DNA of 64,000 nt from Claveliimonas bilis (GTDB taxonomy: Bacteria > Bacillota > Clostridia > Lachnospirales > Lachnospiraceae): positions 310,001 through 374,000 of the forward strand of contig NZ_AP024845.1 of assembly GCF_020892095.1 (NCBI RefSeq), given 5' to 3'. The notes beneath the pieces are model-generated. The model saw only the letters and a list, made by a program, of their open reading frames with translations, was not told the DNA's origin and searched no databases. Below are positions 24,573 through 33,577 of this stretch, in pieces; the stretch's first letter is position 1, and the number at the start of each line of letters is the position of its first letter. The position numbers and the translations under genes are program-made.

Positions 24573-25184
24573 TTATGATCTTTTTGTCTCCTCACCGGAC
24601 CGGGCAGCATCCTTCTTTGCTTTGCGGTTAAATTCATTCATTGCCGCCTCGATCTCCCCGGATACCATCATTTCCACAGCCTTGACTGCACGGTGATATC
24701 CCTCTTCCATCTGCTGCCTTTCCTCTTTGGAGAAATGCCCCAGCACATAATCCGCCAGGTCATATTTCTTCGGCTTTTCACCGACGCCTACCTTAATTCT
24801 TAGAAAGACATCTGTCCCAAGATGAGAAATAATGCTTTTTATTCCGTTATGTCCTCCCGCGCTTCCTTTTTTTCTTATGCGAAGCTGTCCTACGTCAAGG
24901 CTCACATCATCATATATGACGATCAGCTCTGCCTCCTCGTCAATCTTATAATAATCTGCAAGTCCTCTGATGCTCTCTCCGCTTAAATTCATATAAGTCT
25001 GGGGTTTTGCCAGAATCACCTTTTGTCCTTCGATGATCCCTTTGCCGATCAAGGCGCGGTTTTTCCGGTAATCCACGGAAATATTATATTCGTCCGCAAT
25101 AGCATCTATGACATCAAATCCCACATTATGTCTGGTACCCTCATAGGGCAGACCGGGATTTCCAAGCCCTGCAATAATAAACAT
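24573..25184 (-). CDS. pth: peptidyl-tRNA hydrolase
   Basis: This 203-residue enzyme frees tRNA from peptidyl-tRNA dropped by ribosomes. It starts MFIIAGLGNPGLPYEGTRHNVGF with the catalytic His in RHNVGF; KPQTYMNLSGES, YDDVSLDVGQLRIRKKGSAGGHNGIKS and RIKVGVGEKP follow in the usual order. The C-terminus has a basic extension (NRKAKKDAARSGEETKRS). The ATG at 25184 is favoured over a GTG four codons earlier because GAGGTGG then serves as its ribosome-binding site. The pth-mfd pair is a conserved Firmicutes arrangement. Confidence 0.97.
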   Translation of the reverse strand: MFIIAGLGNPGLPYEGTRHNVGFDVIDAIADEYNISVDYRKNRALIGKGIIEGQKVILAKPQTYMNLSGESIRGLADYYKIDEEAELIVIYDDVSLDVGQLRIRKKGSAGGHNGIKSIISHLGTDVFLRIKVGVGEKPKKYDLADYVLGHFSKEERQQMEEGYHRAVKAVEMMVSGEIEAAMNEFNRKAKKDAARSGEETKRS

Positions 25185-25330
25185 TTGTTCTTCCACCTCA
25201 TTTCTTACTTTTCCATTCTACAGGAAGCCGGCAGATTTGTCACGCAAAACCCATCCTGCCGGAATATTTCTCTGCTTCCGCTCATATATTATATAGAGTA
25301 CAAATACACATTCAGACACAGGAGGCCTTT

Positions 25331-25762
25331 ATGAGTTCCAAAACTAAAATTTTTGTGCTACATATGAAAGAGATCATATACACCGCCGTTTTTGCTGTAT
25401 TGGCTATCGTTCTGATCCTTCTTCTTGTATTTATGTTTCTTCCCGGACACAGCAAAAACGAAACTCCCGAAAAAAAATACAAAGAAGGAGTATACACTTC
25501 TTCTTTCACTTTAAACAATACGGAACTGGAAGTAGAGGTGTCCGTCGACGAATCTCAGATTGATTCCATCCGTTTTTCCAATATGGATGAGACAGTAGAT
25601 GCCATGTTTCCGCTTGTTCAGCCGGCCATGGAAGATATAGCCCAGCAGATCTGTGAGACACAGTCTCTGGAAAACATCCAATATTCCGAAGATTCCGCAT
25701 ACACCTCGCAGATCATCATAGACGCCATTAAAAATGCACTGAAAAATGCCGAAATCGAATAA
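25331..25762 (+). CDS. membrane-anchored protein with a degenerate FMN-binding-like domain
   Basis: I do not recognise this 143-residue protein with certainty. A short cytoplasmic start is followed by one transmembrane helix (about 14-38). The rest is outside: KYKEGVYTSSFTLNNTELEVEVSVDESQIDSIRF, and at the end DSAYTSQIIIDAIKNALKNA. This beginning and end have the layout of the FMN-binding domain of RnfG/NqrC type, where the flavinylated motif is SGATxTS; here SEDSAYTS stands in its place, so covalent flavin is doubtful. The ribosome-binding site is AGGAGG, 6 bases upstream. It is convergent with the 25899 gene and ends at a shared terminator. Confidence 0.6.
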   Translation: MSSKTKIFVLHMKEIIYTAVFAVLAIVLILLLVFMFLPGHSKNETPEKKYKEGVYTSSFTLNNTELEVEVSVDESQIDSIRFSNMDETVDAMFPLVQPAMEDIAQQICETQSLENIQYSEDSAYTSQIIIDAIKNALKNAEIE

Positions 25763-25793
25763 CATCACCCAAAAACGAAGGGCATGTGTATAA

Positions 25794-25821
25794 AAAGGAG
25801 TTCCGCAAACGGAACTCCTTT
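25794..25821. terminator. bidirectional terminator
   Basis: Arms 25794-25805 (AAAGGAGTTCCG) and 25810-25821 pair perfectly around CAAA. A T-run follows on both strands (weaker on plus), fitting the convergent genes ending at 25762 and 25899. Confidence 0.85.
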
Positions 25822-25898
25822 ATCAAGTACAGCCGCTTCAGCGACATCTTTTTATCTAAGTGGGTACGCCTCCTGCCGGAAGACTTCGCGCACCGGCG

Positions 25899-26162
25899 CT
25901 AACCTTCTACGATCAGATACTTACCGCTTGGGAGGGCGAACACTTCGGAAGCCTCTTCCAACTCTTCCATAGACATATCCTCCATGTCGATGCCCTCTTC
26001 CCGAAAGAATGCAGCTACTTCTTCAATGCTGTCCACTACTACCGCCATACATTCCTCCAGAAATGCCTCTGCTTCTTCCGGTGTCTCTGCTACCGGCTCA
26101 TCAAAAAGCTGGCTTTGATTTTCCAAAAACACCTGTAAACATTCCTCATCATACTCATACAT
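25899..26162 (-). CDS. small acidic conserved hypothetical protein
   Basis: This 87-residue protein (MYEYDEECLQVFLENQSQLF...) is rich in Glu and Asp and ends with ASEVFALPSGKYLIVEG. No signal peptide, membrane helix or catalytic motif is visible. The ribosome-binding site GGGAGGA and the flanking terminator support a real gene. I believe similar proteins occur in other Lachnospiraceae but do not know a function. It is 61 bases downstream of the HAD hydrolase gene and may be on the same transcript. Confidence 0.7.
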   Translation of the reverse strand: MYEYDEECLQVFLENQSQLFDEPVAETPEEAEAFLEECMAVVVDSIEEVAAFFREEGIDMEDMSMEELEEASEVFALPSGKYLIVEG

Positions 26163-26223
26163 TGCTTTGTCCTCCCTCTTTTATTGCATGCTTTTTCCTG
26201 ACGGGATCTCTCGGCGTTGTGCC

Positions 26224-26871
26224 CTATACATATGCAAGCAGTTCCCTCGGGCTGTCTATCAAAGTCATAGCCCCCGCCTTCTCCAGCGATACCCGGTCAC
26301 GAAATCCCCAGGTCACTGCAATTTCCTGAACGCCGGCCGCCTCTGCGGTTTTCACATCCACTTCCGAATCCCCGACATACAGACATTCCTCCCGTGATAT
26401 CCCCATCTCCTCAAGAAGCTTCCATACTCCGGAAGGATCCGGCTTCCTGGCAAGGTTCTCACACTGTCCCTGCACATAGTCGAACACATTCTCTCCAAAT
26501 ATCTGTTTTACTACGTCCACCGTCTGCCCGTGAGGTTTATTGGAAAGCACTGCCAGTTTGATTCCCCGCACTTTAAGCTGTTCCAGAAGTTCTAAGATCC
26601 CTTTGTACGGTGTTACATGATATGTACAGTTTGCACTGAATATTCTTCCATATACCGCCATTCCTTCTTCAATACGGCTTAAATTAGCATCTCCGGAGGC
26701 TTTCAATGCTTTTTCCATCAAATATCTGGCACCGTTTCCTACAAACAGCCTGCATTGTTCTTCCGTAATTCGAGGCAGCCCCATCTCTTCCAATGTCAGG
26801 TTTACTGAATAAGTTAGGGAATCCAGGGTATCTGTCAATGTTCCATCCAAGTCAAAAATACAGCCTCTCAT
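26224..26871 (-). CDS. HAD-superfamily phosphatase, phosphoglycolate phosphatase-like
   Basis: This 215-residue protein has all four HAD motifs: FDLDGTLTDTL with the nucleophile Asp (residue 7) and acid-base Asp, VLSNKP (motif II), the motif III lysine region ARKPDPSGVWKLL, and YVGDSEVDVKTA (motif IV). A helical C1 cap lies between motifs I and II, the arrangement of Gph-type enzymes. The substrate is not determinable from sequence; phosphoglycolate, pyrophosphate and small sugar phosphates are all found in this branch. The ATG at 26871 follows AAAGGAG. Confidence 0.9.
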   Translation of the reverse strand: MRGCIFDLDGTLTDTLDSLTYSVNLTLEEMGLPRITEEQCRLFVGNGARYLMEKALKASGDANLSRIEEGMAVYGRIFSANCTYHVTPYKGILELLEQLKVRGIKLAVLSNKPHGQTVDVVKQIFGENVFDYVQGQCENLARKPDPSGVWKLLEEMGISREECLYVGDSEVDVKTAEAAGVQEIAVTWGFRDRVSLEKAGAMTLIDSPRELLAYV

Positions 26872-26938
26872 AATATGTTGCTCCTTTCTTCTTCATCTAT
26901 CATAGTATGAAGCGCCCAAAATTTCAATGCCCTGAAGG

Positions 26939-26990
26939 AAAAAACATTCCCGCTCTGTTTTTATACTTTTATCCAGCCGGCGGGAATATT
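26939..26990 (-). terminator. terminator of sigG
   Basis: Arms 26943-26953 and 26980-26990 (GCGGGAATATT/AACATTCCCGC, one mismatch) enclose a 26-base loop; on the minus strand TTTTTT follows. It lies about 25 bases after the sigG stop. Confidence 0.7.
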
Positions 26991-27013
26991 TTTTTCTCAT
27001 ATTTTCAGATTTG

Positions 27014-27793
27014 TTATGCACTCAAATACTGCCGCATTACTTTCAAAGCATGCTTTTCCAGCCTGCTGACCTGTGCCTGTGAAATTTCTATCTCTTCTGC
27101 CACTTCCATCTGTGTCTTCCCTTCAAAGAAACGCAGACGGATAATATATCTCTCCCGGCTTGTCAGGCGGTCCATAGCAGCTTCTAAAGAAAGATCTTCA
27201 ATCCATTTCTCTTCTCTGTTCTTCTTATCGCTGATCTGATCCATGACATACAGGGCGTCTCCTCCATCGTTGTAAACAGGCTCCTGCAGACTCATAGGTA
27301 CCTGTATCGCGTCCAGCGCAAACACAATATCTTCTTTGGAAATTCCAATCTCATCAGCGATTTCCTGTACCGTTGGTTCCTTCAGGTTCTCCCGCATGTA
27401 GTGTTCTTTCGCGTAAATCGCTTTGTATGCCGTATCTCTCAAGGATCTGCTGACACGGATCGAATTATTATCCCTCATATACCGCCGGATCTCTCCAATG
27501 ATCATCGGCACTGCATAAGTAGAAAATTTAACATCAAGTTCTGTATTGAAATTATTAATTGCTTTGATCAGTCCAATGCATCCAATCTGGAAAAGGTCAT
27601 CCGGATTTTCATTGCTTCCCGAAAAACGTTTGATCACACTTAACACAAGCCGCAGATTTCCTTTGATATATTCCTCCTTTGCCGCTTCATCCCCTTCTTT
27701 CATGCGCGCCAGCAAATCTTCTTTTTCCTCCTCTGTAAGTAGCGGAAGCTTCGCTGTATTTACGCCGCATATTTCAACCTTACCCTGTGCCAT
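27014..27793 (-). CDS. sigG: sporulation sigma factor G
   Basis: This 259-residue sigma-70-family factor directs late forespore transcription. The N-terminal signature GKVEICGVNTAKLPLL is characteristic of SigG. Region 2 contains [43 protein letters not shown] and IGEIRRYMRDN; region 3 has EPTVQEIADEIGI; region 4 has LTSRERYIIRLRFFEGKTQMEVAEEIEISQAQVSRLE. Length is standard. The ATG at 27793 follows AAGGAGG. Upstream is a sigma-F/G-like promoter (27849-27877). Here sigG is separated from sigE and spoIIGA by one gene, close to the Bacillus spoIIGA-sigE-sigG order. Confidence 0.96.
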   Translation of the reverse strand: MAQGKVEICGVNTAKLPLLTEEEKEDLLARMKEGDEAAKEEYIKGNLRLVLSVIKRFSGSNENPDDLFQIGCIGLIKAINNFNTELDVKFSTYAVPMIIGEIRRYMRDNNSIRVSRSLRDTAYKAIYAKEHYMRENLKEPTVQEIADEIGISKEDIVFALDAIQVPMSLQEPVYNDGGDALYVMDQISDKKNREEKWIEDLSLEAAMDRLTSRERYIIRLRFFEGKTQMEVAEEIEISQAQVSRLEKHALKVMRQYLSA

Positions 27794-27848
27794 AATCTGA
27801 ATCCTCCTTATTGAACGTATCTGCCGTCATTTGATTACGTACAATAAG

Positions 27849-27877
27849 ATTTTTCTCATTATGTCTTTTCCTTATAC
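27849..27877 (-). promoter_or_regulatory. sigma-F/sigma-G-type promoter for sigG
   Basis: On the minus strand -35 GTATA (27877-27873), 15 bases, then GAGAAAAAT (27857-27849). The sigma-F pattern is GYATA-N15-GGNNANANT; only the second base of the -10 differs. The start codon lies 55 bases downstream. It agrees with sigma-F activation and sigma-G autoregulation of this gene in Bacillus. Confidence 0.6.
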
Positions 27878-27894
27878 TGTACCAGCTGGAAATA

Positions 27895-27932
27895 AAAAAA
27901 GTTTTAGCCCTTGACAAGGGCCAAAACTTTTT
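27895..27932 (-). terminator. strong terminator after the RNA-hydrolase gene
   Basis: Arms 27899-27912 and 27916-27929 (AAGTTTTAGCCCTT with AAGGGCCAAAACTT, one mismatch) are followed on the minus strand by TTTTTTT. It ends the transcript of the gene stopping at 27966 and insulates sigG. Confidence 0.85.
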
Positions 27933-27965
27933 CTTCACTTTTTCACATTATTGCACAAGAGACTG

Positions 27966-29573
27966 CTATGGTTCCCATTTGTCCGCCAGATTCTGAATCT
28001 GAGATTCCAGCTTTGCAAGATCCTTGTTGGAGAGTCCTTCGTTTTTCATTACAACTTCCACCAGACGTTTTGCTGCCGCAACCGCTCTGTCAAACGCATT
28101 CTGCGCTCTGACTCTTGCCGGCTTCTCTGCAGATTTCTTCGGAATCTTTATGCCGGCAGTCACGATTCTGTTTTCCATCAGATCAACACATCCGCCTGAG
28201 TATGGGGCAAATGCCGGACAGCCGATCTCCTTTTCTACCGTTTCTGCAAAAGCATCCGTCACTGTATCTTCGCCATGAACCACAATGACACGATCCGGTT
28301 TCTTCTCAAAACCTTTCAGCCAGTTTAAGAGTCCGTTTCTGTCCGCATGTCCGCTGATCCCTTTTATAGACTCAATCCTTGCATTAACTGTAATGTTCTC
28401 ACCGAACAGTTTCACACTCTCTGCTCCTTCCAGCAGCTTTCTTCCCAGCGTGCCGACTGCCTGGTAACCCACGAAGCAGATGGTACATTCCTCTCTCCAC
28501 AGATTATGCTTCAGATGATGGCGGATCCGTCCTGCTTCGCACATACCAGAGGCAGAGAGTATCACTTTCGGACGTTCATTCAGATTAATCTGTTTGGATT
28601 CCTCTGTTGTGATGGTTGTTTTCAATCCCGGGAAAATAAGGGGGTTGATCCCCTGTTCCACCAGCGCCATCGCTTCCTCATCAAAACAGGATTTTACGTT
28701 TTTGTTAAACACTGAAGTTGCCTCGATTGCAAGAGGACTGTCCACATAGACTTCAAAGTTCTGATATTCCGGGAGAAGCCTTTTCTCTTTGATCTCACGG
28801 ATAAAATATAACAGTTCCTGTGTACGCCCCACAGCAAAAGATGGAATAACCACATTTCCGCCTTTATCAAAGGTTTCTTTCAGGATCCTTGTAAATTCTC
28901 CCACATAATCCGGAATCTCCTCCCCGTGGGTCCGGTCGCCGTAAGTGGATTCGATCACTACATAGTCTGCCTCTTTCACCGGCTGGGGATCCCGGATAAT
29001 AGGCTGATTAATGTTGCCTACATCACCGGAAAATACGATTTTTTTCGTAACATTTTCTTCGGTCACCCACACTTCTATACTGGCTGAACCAAGCAGATGT
29101 CCCATATCGTTGAAACATACCTGAACGCCCGGACACAGATCGATCTTCTGCCCGTAATCGCAAGGGGCCAAAAGAGAGATGGCCATATCTGCATCCGCCA
29201 TTGTATAAACAGGTTCGTAAGGCTCTTCCCCGCTCCTTTTGGCCTTGCGGTTTCTCCATTCCGCCTCAAATTCCTGAATATGGGCGCTGTCACGAAGCAT
29301 AATGCTGCACAGATCTGCAGTAGCAAACGTGGTTACAATGTCTCCTTGAAAGCCTTGTTTGCATAAAAGCGGCAGGTTTCCGGAATGGTCAATATGGGCA
29401 TGGGTCAGAAGGACATAGTCCACATCCCCGGCACTGACAGGCAGTTTCTGATTCTCATAAAGATCCGGTCCCTGCTCCATCCCACAGTCAATCAATATAT
29501 TTTTTCCGCATGCTTCCAGAAGATGACAACTTCCGGTCACTTCATGGGCAGCTCCAATAAAGCTCAGACGCAT
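27966..29573 (-). CDS. beta-CASP metallo-beta-lactamase-fold (putative RNA-processing) hydrolase
   Basis: This 535-residue protein has the metallo-beta-lactamase core (HAHIDHSGNLP, FSGDVGNINQP, ESTYGDRTHG) interrupted by a beta-CASP domain and followed by the RNA-specificity segment (GHADRNGLLNWLKGF, IVVHGEDTV). This is the layout of CPSF-like nucleases and Clostridial homologues often annotated as RNA metallo-hydrolase. The C-terminal 70 residues form a helical, basic tail. It is likely an RNA nuclease, but substrate and cleavage site are unknown. The ATG at 29573 follows AAGGGG. It lies between sigE and sigG and has its own strong terminator, so it is not a sporulation gene by obvious linkage. 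Confidence 0.88.
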   Translation of the reverse strand: MRLSFIGAAHEVTGSCHLLEACGKNILIDCGMEQGPDLYENQKLPVSAGDVDYVLLTHAHIDHSGNLPLLCKQGFQGDIVTTFATADLCSIMLRDSAHIQEFEAEWRNRKAKRSGEEPYEPVYTMADADMAISLLAPCDYGQKIDLCPGVQVCFNDMGHLLGSASIEVWVTEENVTKKIVFSGDVGNINQPIIRDPQPVKEADYVVIESTYGDRTHGEEIPDYVGEFTRILKETFDKGGNVVIPSFAVGRTQELLYFIREIKEKRLLPEYQNFEVYVDSPLAIEATSVFNKNVKSCFDEEAMALVEQGINPLIFPGLKTTITTEESKQINLNERPKVILSASGMCEAGRIRHHLKHNLWREECTICFVGYQAVGTLGRKLLEGAESVKLFGENITVNARIESIKGISGHADRNGLLNWLKGFEKKPDRVIVVHGEDTVTDAFAETVEKEIGCPAFAPYSGGCVDLMENRIVTAGIKIPKKSAEKPARVRAQNAFDRAVAAAKRLVEVVMKNEGLSNKDLAKLESQIQNLADKWEP

Positions 29574-29622
29574 ATCACCAACCCCTTTTTCTTTTCATTG
29601 TAACACCTTTTTCAGAAAGTGA

Positions 29623-30363
29623 CTATGAATATTTTACCATCTCCCTTCGCAGCCGCTGCATAATTTTCTTCTCCAGCCTGGAGATGTAAGACTGAGAAAT
29701 CCCCAGCATATCTGCCACTTCTTTCTGCGTCTTCTCTTCCCCATCCGGCATACCGATACCAAATCTCATTTTTATGATCGTCTGCTCCCGGCCGGACAGC
29801 CTCCCGAGAGCTTTCACAAGAAGTTTTTTCTCTACTTCCTGTTCCAGGTCCCGATATATGGTGTCCTCCTCTGTTCCGAGAATATCCGACAAAAGGAGCT
29901 CATTTCCATCCCAGTCCACATTTAAAGGCTCGTCAATCGAAACTTCCATGCGTGTCTTGTTATTTCTTCTAAGATACATTAAGATCTCATTTTCAATACA
30001 TCTGGATGCATAGGTGGCCAGTTTGATATTTTTTCCCGGATCAAATGTATTAATTGCCTTGATCAGCCCAATCGTCCCGATCGATATCAGATCCTCCACT
30101 CCAACGCCTGTATTGTCAAACTTTTTTGCAATATACACTACCAGCCTGAGGTTATGTTCAATCAATATTTTGCGGGCGCTTTTGTCTTCCTCTGTTCCCA
30201 GCATTGCGATCGCGCGGCTTTCCTCTTCCACTTCCAGCGGAGCAGGAAGAATATCGGATCCTCCGATATAGTGTACATCTTTTTTATCCGGGAAAAAAAA
30301 CGTACGGAAATTCGGCATTACTTTCAGTTTAAATTGATTTGGCACAGCTATTTTTATCATCAT
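29623..30363 (-). CDS. sigE: sporulation sigma factor E (pro-sigma-E)
   Basis: This 246-residue sigma factor drives early mother-cell transcription. The first 30 residues ([24 protein letters not shown]) look like the amphipathic pro-sequence removed by SpoIIGA. Region 2 holds [48 protein letters not shown] and [13 protein letters not shown]; region 4 ends [31 protein letters not shown] lies 9 bases before the first ATG (30363). It follows spoIIGA by 17 bases, the classical spoIIG operon. Confidence 0.97.
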   Translation of the reverse strand: MMIKIAVPNQFKLKVMPNFRTFFFPDKKDVHYIGGSDILPAPLEVEEESRAIAMLGTEEDKSARKILIEHNLRLVVYIAKKFDNTGVGVEDLISIGTIGLIKAINTFDPGKNIKLATYASRCIENEILMYLRRNNKTRMEVSIDEPLNVDWDGNELLLSDILGTEEDTIYRDLEQEVEKKLLVKALGRLSGREQTIIKMRFGIGMPDGEEKTQKEVADMLGISQSYISRLEKKIMQRLRREMVKYS

Positions 30364-30380
30364 GTTTCGTTTCCTCCAAT

Positions 30381-31160
30381 CTATGTATCAGGATTTATGA
30401 TCATCCTGTATTCTCCATCTGAAGATATTTTCTCTTCACTGATCCCTACCATCGGCTTATCCACCCATTTCTCATTCTCTCCGGCAATACGCAGGCTATC
30501 CAGAACGGCAACAGGCATAACAGCGTTTTTTCTGCCTATCGTATGATAGGAAATATACCGGATTCCTTCCGGGATTTCCTTACCAAACAGTTCTTCTGCC
30601 GTCTGGCTCTCTATGATGTTTACCGGCTTTCCCGTCAGTTTATCCCGCAGTGTGTTTCCGGTATCTATCAGAGCCGGCACTGTCACACACCGTCCATTTA
30701 CATATAGTTCCACATCACACCGGCACTGCCCGGTCTTGAAAATCAGATCCAAAATCTTCCATATTCCCGATGAGATGTAATAGCACCCTACTGCCAGTAC
30801 AAAAAAAAGACTTCCGATCTCCACATACTGGCATACATGCTCCAAAATCCCTCCCAGCAAAAAACTTGTGATGTACAGAAAAAAAAGCGCTTTCCACAGT
30901 TTTTTGTCCCATTTGAGGTGTAAAGCAATTTTCAGCATCAGGATATTCACAACGCCATGAAACAGAAGAAATTTCAAAAACGGCCGGGGAACAGGAAGTG
31001 CGACTATCAGACAGGTAAGAAGAGCTCCTGTCAATGCTCCCAGTGAGATATTTCCAAGCGTGGCAGTGCATTTCAATATCTTTTTTATCAGCAGGAGCAA
31101 TATGTAGTCCATCATAAAGTTGACGAGAAACAGTATGTCTATATACAGTTCATAATACAC
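30381..31160 (-). CDS. spoIIGA: SpoIIGA, membrane aspartic protease that activates pro-sigma-E
   Basis: This 259-residue protein has five hydrophobic segments in its first 150 residues, starting with [20 protein letters not shown]. The C-terminal cytoplasmic domain carries the aspartic protease motif [10 protein letters not shown] (Asp near residue 175). SpoIIGA dimerises at the sporulation septum, receives the SpoIIR signal from the forespore and cleaves pro-sigma-E. The start is GTG at 31160 with AAGGTGG upstream. A promoter with the unusual 22-bp spacing and a Spo0A box precedes it. It lies between ftsZ and sigE. Confidence 0.94.
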   Translation of the reverse strand: MYYELYIDILFLVNFMMDYILLLLIKKILKCTATLGNISLGALTGALLTCLIVALPVPRPFLKFLLFHGVVNILMLKIALHLKWDKKLWKALFFLYITSFLLGGILEHVCQYVEIGSLFFVLAVGCYYISSGIWKILDLIFKTGQCRCDVELYVNGRCVTVPALIDTGNTLRDKLTGKPVNIIESQTAEELFGKEIPEGIRYISYHTIGRKNAVMPVAVLDSLRIAGENEKWVDKPMVGISEEKISSDGEYRMIINPDT

Positions 31161-31235
31161 GTTCCACCTTCTTTCTCTTTTGCACTTCCGGCATAGGGCG
31201 GCCTGAAAGCCTGCGCCCTCATCTGGGCAGGATTA

Positions 31236-31269
31236 ATTATAAAGAAAAGAAGGGTTCAGAATTTGTCAG
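31236..31269 (-). promoter_or_regulatory. spoIIG-type promoter, sigma-A boxes 22 bp apart
   Basis: On the minus strand -35 CTGACA (31269-31264) and a perfect -10 TATAAT (31241-31236) are separated by 22 bases instead of 17. The spoIIG promoter of Bacillus has the same unusual 22-bp spacing and needs Spo0A~P to position RNA polymerase. TGACAAA (31267-31261), overlapping the -35, is a 5-of-7 match to the Spo0A box. Confidence 0.7.
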
Positions 31270-31295
31270 ATACTGTTAGAAGGAAAACAGATTTT

Positions 31296-31302
31296 TTCGA
31301 CA
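31296..31302 (-). promoter_or_regulatory. perfect Spo0A box upstream of spoIIGA
   Basis: TGTCGAA on the minus strand, an exact match to the 0A-box TGNCGAA, centred about 30 bases upstream of the -35 of the spoIIGA promoter. It touches the T-run of the ftsZ terminator, so the two signals share sequence. Confidence 0.6.
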
Positions 31303-31358
31303 AAAAAAGCAGCCATGTCAACTGTGGTCGAAAAAATCCACAATCTGTCATGGCTGCT
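31303..31358 (-). terminator. terminator of ftsZ
   Basis: Outer arms 31309-31318 and 31347-31356 region (AGCAGCCATG with CATGGCTGCT) plus an inner TGTGG/CCACA stem; on the minus strand TTTTTTT follows. It lies about 20 bases after the ftsZ stop and separates the dcw cluster from the spoIIGA promoter. Confidence 0.8.
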
Positions 31359-31379
31359 GTATGTTGCCTGAATCGTTAT

Positions 31380-32600
31380 TTACTTTTTAAAGAAATCCGG
31401 AATCTTGATAGACTGTTCCTTCACTTTGCTGGTCGGTGTCCTTGGTGTATCCAGAGTCGGAGTTGTACCTCCAACCGGACGCTTCAGGCTTGTACCACCG
31501 TTTGTCGTCGGAGCCGCTCCCAAATCAACTTTCGGGCTGTGGCTGGTATGATTGGAATGAAGCTGTTTATCATAACTGCTTGCCGGCGGAACCATACCGG
31601 AGCGTTGTACACCTTCCAGTCTTGATTTTAATTTTGAAGATGTCCCACCTACATTATGTAATCCCGTAGCAATTACAGTAATAGTAGCTTCATCTGCTCT
31701 GGAATCATCATACATAGCACCGAAGATGATATTTGCATCTTCTCCTGCCAGTTCCTGTACAAATTCTGCCGCATCCGATGCGTCCATAAGAGTAATATCA
31801 CCGGATACATTAATAATAACATGAGATGCCCCTGCAATTGTTGTCTCAAGCAGCGGACTTGCAACCGCCTGCTTTACAGCCTCCAGCGCTTTATCATCGC
31901 CGCGGCCCTGTCCAATACCGATATGCGCAATTCCCTTATCTGTCATGACTGTCTGCACATCCGCAAAGTCAAGATTAATAAGAGACGGTACATTGATCAG
32001 GTCTGTGATACCCTGGATACCCTGCTGCAGAACCTCGTCCGCTTTTTTCAGAGCTTCCGGCATAGTTGTTCTTCTGTCAACCACTTCTAACAGTTTATCA
32101 TTCGGAATAACAATCAAAGTGTCAACGCTTTCTTTTAATTTTTCAATTCCAGCCAGCGCATTATTCATCCTTGTCTTGGATTCAAAACGGAAGGGTTTTG
32201 TAACAACACCTACTGTCAACGCTCCCTGTTCTTTTGCAATGCGCGCAACAACAGGAGTCGCACCGGTTCCGGTTCCGCCTCCCATACCGCAGGTTACAAA
32301 GACCATGTCTGCTCCCTTTAATGCAGCTGAAATTTCCTCAGCGCTTTCTTCTGCTGCTTTCTCACCGATTTCAGGACGTGCTCCCGCACCAAGTCCTTTT
32401 GTGATCTTGTCCCCTATCTGCATAAGGGTCGGCGCCTTACATAACTGAAGGGCCTGTTTATCTGTATTGATTGCAATAAATTCAACACCGGCAATCTGTT
32501 CATCAATCATTCGGTTTACAGCGTTATTTCCGCCTCCGCCGACTCCCACAACAATTATCTTTGCCGCTGCTTCTGATTCGTTTGTTTTAATTTCTAGCAA
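31380..32600 (-). CDS. ftsZ: cell division protein FtsZ
   Basis: This 406-residue tubulin-like GTPase forms the division ring. Near the N-terminus are [19 protein letters not shown] and the GTP loop [15 protein letters not shown] (near 105); the T7 loop [11 protein letters not shown] follows. A Pro/Thr/Ser-rich linker of about 70 residues leads to the conserved C-terminal peptide IKIPDFFKK that binds membrane tethers. The start appears to be TTG at 32600, with AAGGAGGAG 8 bases upstream and no nearby ATG. It is last in the dcw cluster, preceded by a 149-base gap from divIB that holds a small hairpin (32653-32671) and A+T-rich promoter-like sequence. Confidence 0.98.
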   Translation of the reverse strand: MLEIKTNESEAAAKIIVVGVGGGGNNAVNRMIDEQIAGVEFIAINTDKQALQLCKAPTLMQIGDKITKGLGAGARPEIGEKAAEESAEEISAALKGADMVFVTCGMGGGTGTGATPVVARIAKEQGALTVGVVTKPFRFESKTRMNNALAGIEKLKESVDTLIVIPNDKLLEVVDRRTTMPEALKKADEVLQQGIQGITDLINVPSLINLDFADVQTVMTDKGIAHIGIGQGRGDDKALEAVKQAVASPLLETTIAGASHVIINVSGDITLMDASDAAEFVQELAGEDANIIFGAMYDDSRADEATITVIATGLHNVGGTSSKLKSRLEGVQRSGMVPPASSYDKQLHSNHTSHSPKVDLGAAPTTNGGTSLKRPVGGTTPTLDTPRTPTSKVKEQSIKIPDFFKK

Positions 32601-32749
32601 GGGTTTCTCCTCCTTTGTTCTATCCTTATTATATAATTATACATCCCATAAACGGCAGACTCGGAGTCCGCCATATATAGTATATAATATAAGCTTTTGT
32701 GCAAAATATCAATAGAATTTTCTCTATTTTTATGGATTTTAGCCCATTT

Positions 32750-33547
32750 TTATTGATTTTCTTCCGCGGTCTCCCCGGTCTGTCCATCCGTAGATTCCTG
32801 CGCCGCTTCAGGCAGCTCGTCTTTATCGAATGTTATCACATCGTTCTCATCCGCAAAATATTCTAAATGCAGCGTCCCTTTCTGGCCGCCCAGCTTTTCC
32901 AGGATCGGTGATATCTGTGATACTTTTTCCGTAGTGATGCTGCTGCCCAGCGCCACACAAACATCTCCAAAATATGTGTAAATCTGTTTCCCGTCACAGA
33001 CAATTCTATCCGATGACAATTCAAATTTCTCCATATCCTCTTTCAGCTCCGTCAGCTCTTTGAACAGCCGCTCCTTTCCCTTGCTCAGGGAATCTCCTAC
33101 AGAGGCATCTCCCACTTCAAGCCCTTCCACTGCCGGGACTCCTTCAAGTAATGTGGAGCTTTCCAACACCACTTCTCCGCTGCTGTCAAAATACAGGTAG
33201 GATTTTTCTGCCACAGCATACCCGAGGATCGGCTTTTCTTTTACTTTCACCTGCACGATCCATGGCGCTTTCAGGCTCACTTGCATATCCTGGATGCTGT
33301 CCGGCTTTTTATAATCGGTAAAATGATATTTCCATAAAAGGTAAATAGAATTAAAAGATCCCTGATCCTCCTCTACTACATTAACAATCTCCTCACTGGA
33401 TGTGTATTCGTTCCCCGTCACCTCGATCCGCTGCACATAGAACAGCAGCAGCACAGCCAGGGCAATAATTGCCAGTCCCAGCAGGATTACAACAAATGCA
33501 TATATTTTATGAGATTTTTTATGTCCGCTTTTTCTCTTTCGTTCCAC
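32750..33547 (-). CDS. ftsQ: cell division protein DivIB/FtsQ
   Basis: This bitopic divisome protein of about 265 residues has a basic cytoplasmic start, one TM helix (AFVVILLGLAIIALAVLLLFYV), a POTRA domain opening RIEVTGNEYTSSEEIVNVV, and a beta domain with LKAPWIVQVKVKEKPILGYA. Its short C-terminal tail is Glu/Thr/Gly-rich. Start choice matters: the ATG at 33556 directly abuts AAGGAGG, which is too close, whereas GTG at 33547 lies 9 bases from that site, so GTG is preferred. It follows the FtsW gene by about 30 bases. Confidence 0.9.
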   Translation of the reverse strand: MERKRKSGHKKSHKIYAFVVILLGLAIIALAVLLLFYVQRIEVTGNEYTSSEEIVNVVEEDQGSFNSIYLLWKYHFTDYKKPDSIQDMQVSLKAPWIVQVKVKEKPILGYAVAEKSYLYFDSSGEVVLESSTLLEGVPAVEGLEVGDASVGDSLSKGKERLFKELTELKEDMEKFELSSDRIVCDGKQIYTYFGDVCVALGSSITTEKVSQISPILEKLGGQKGTLHLEYFADENDVITFDKDELPEAAQESTDGQTGETAEENQ

Positions 33548-33577
33548 AAAAAGCATCCTCCTTGTAAACCAATGCTA

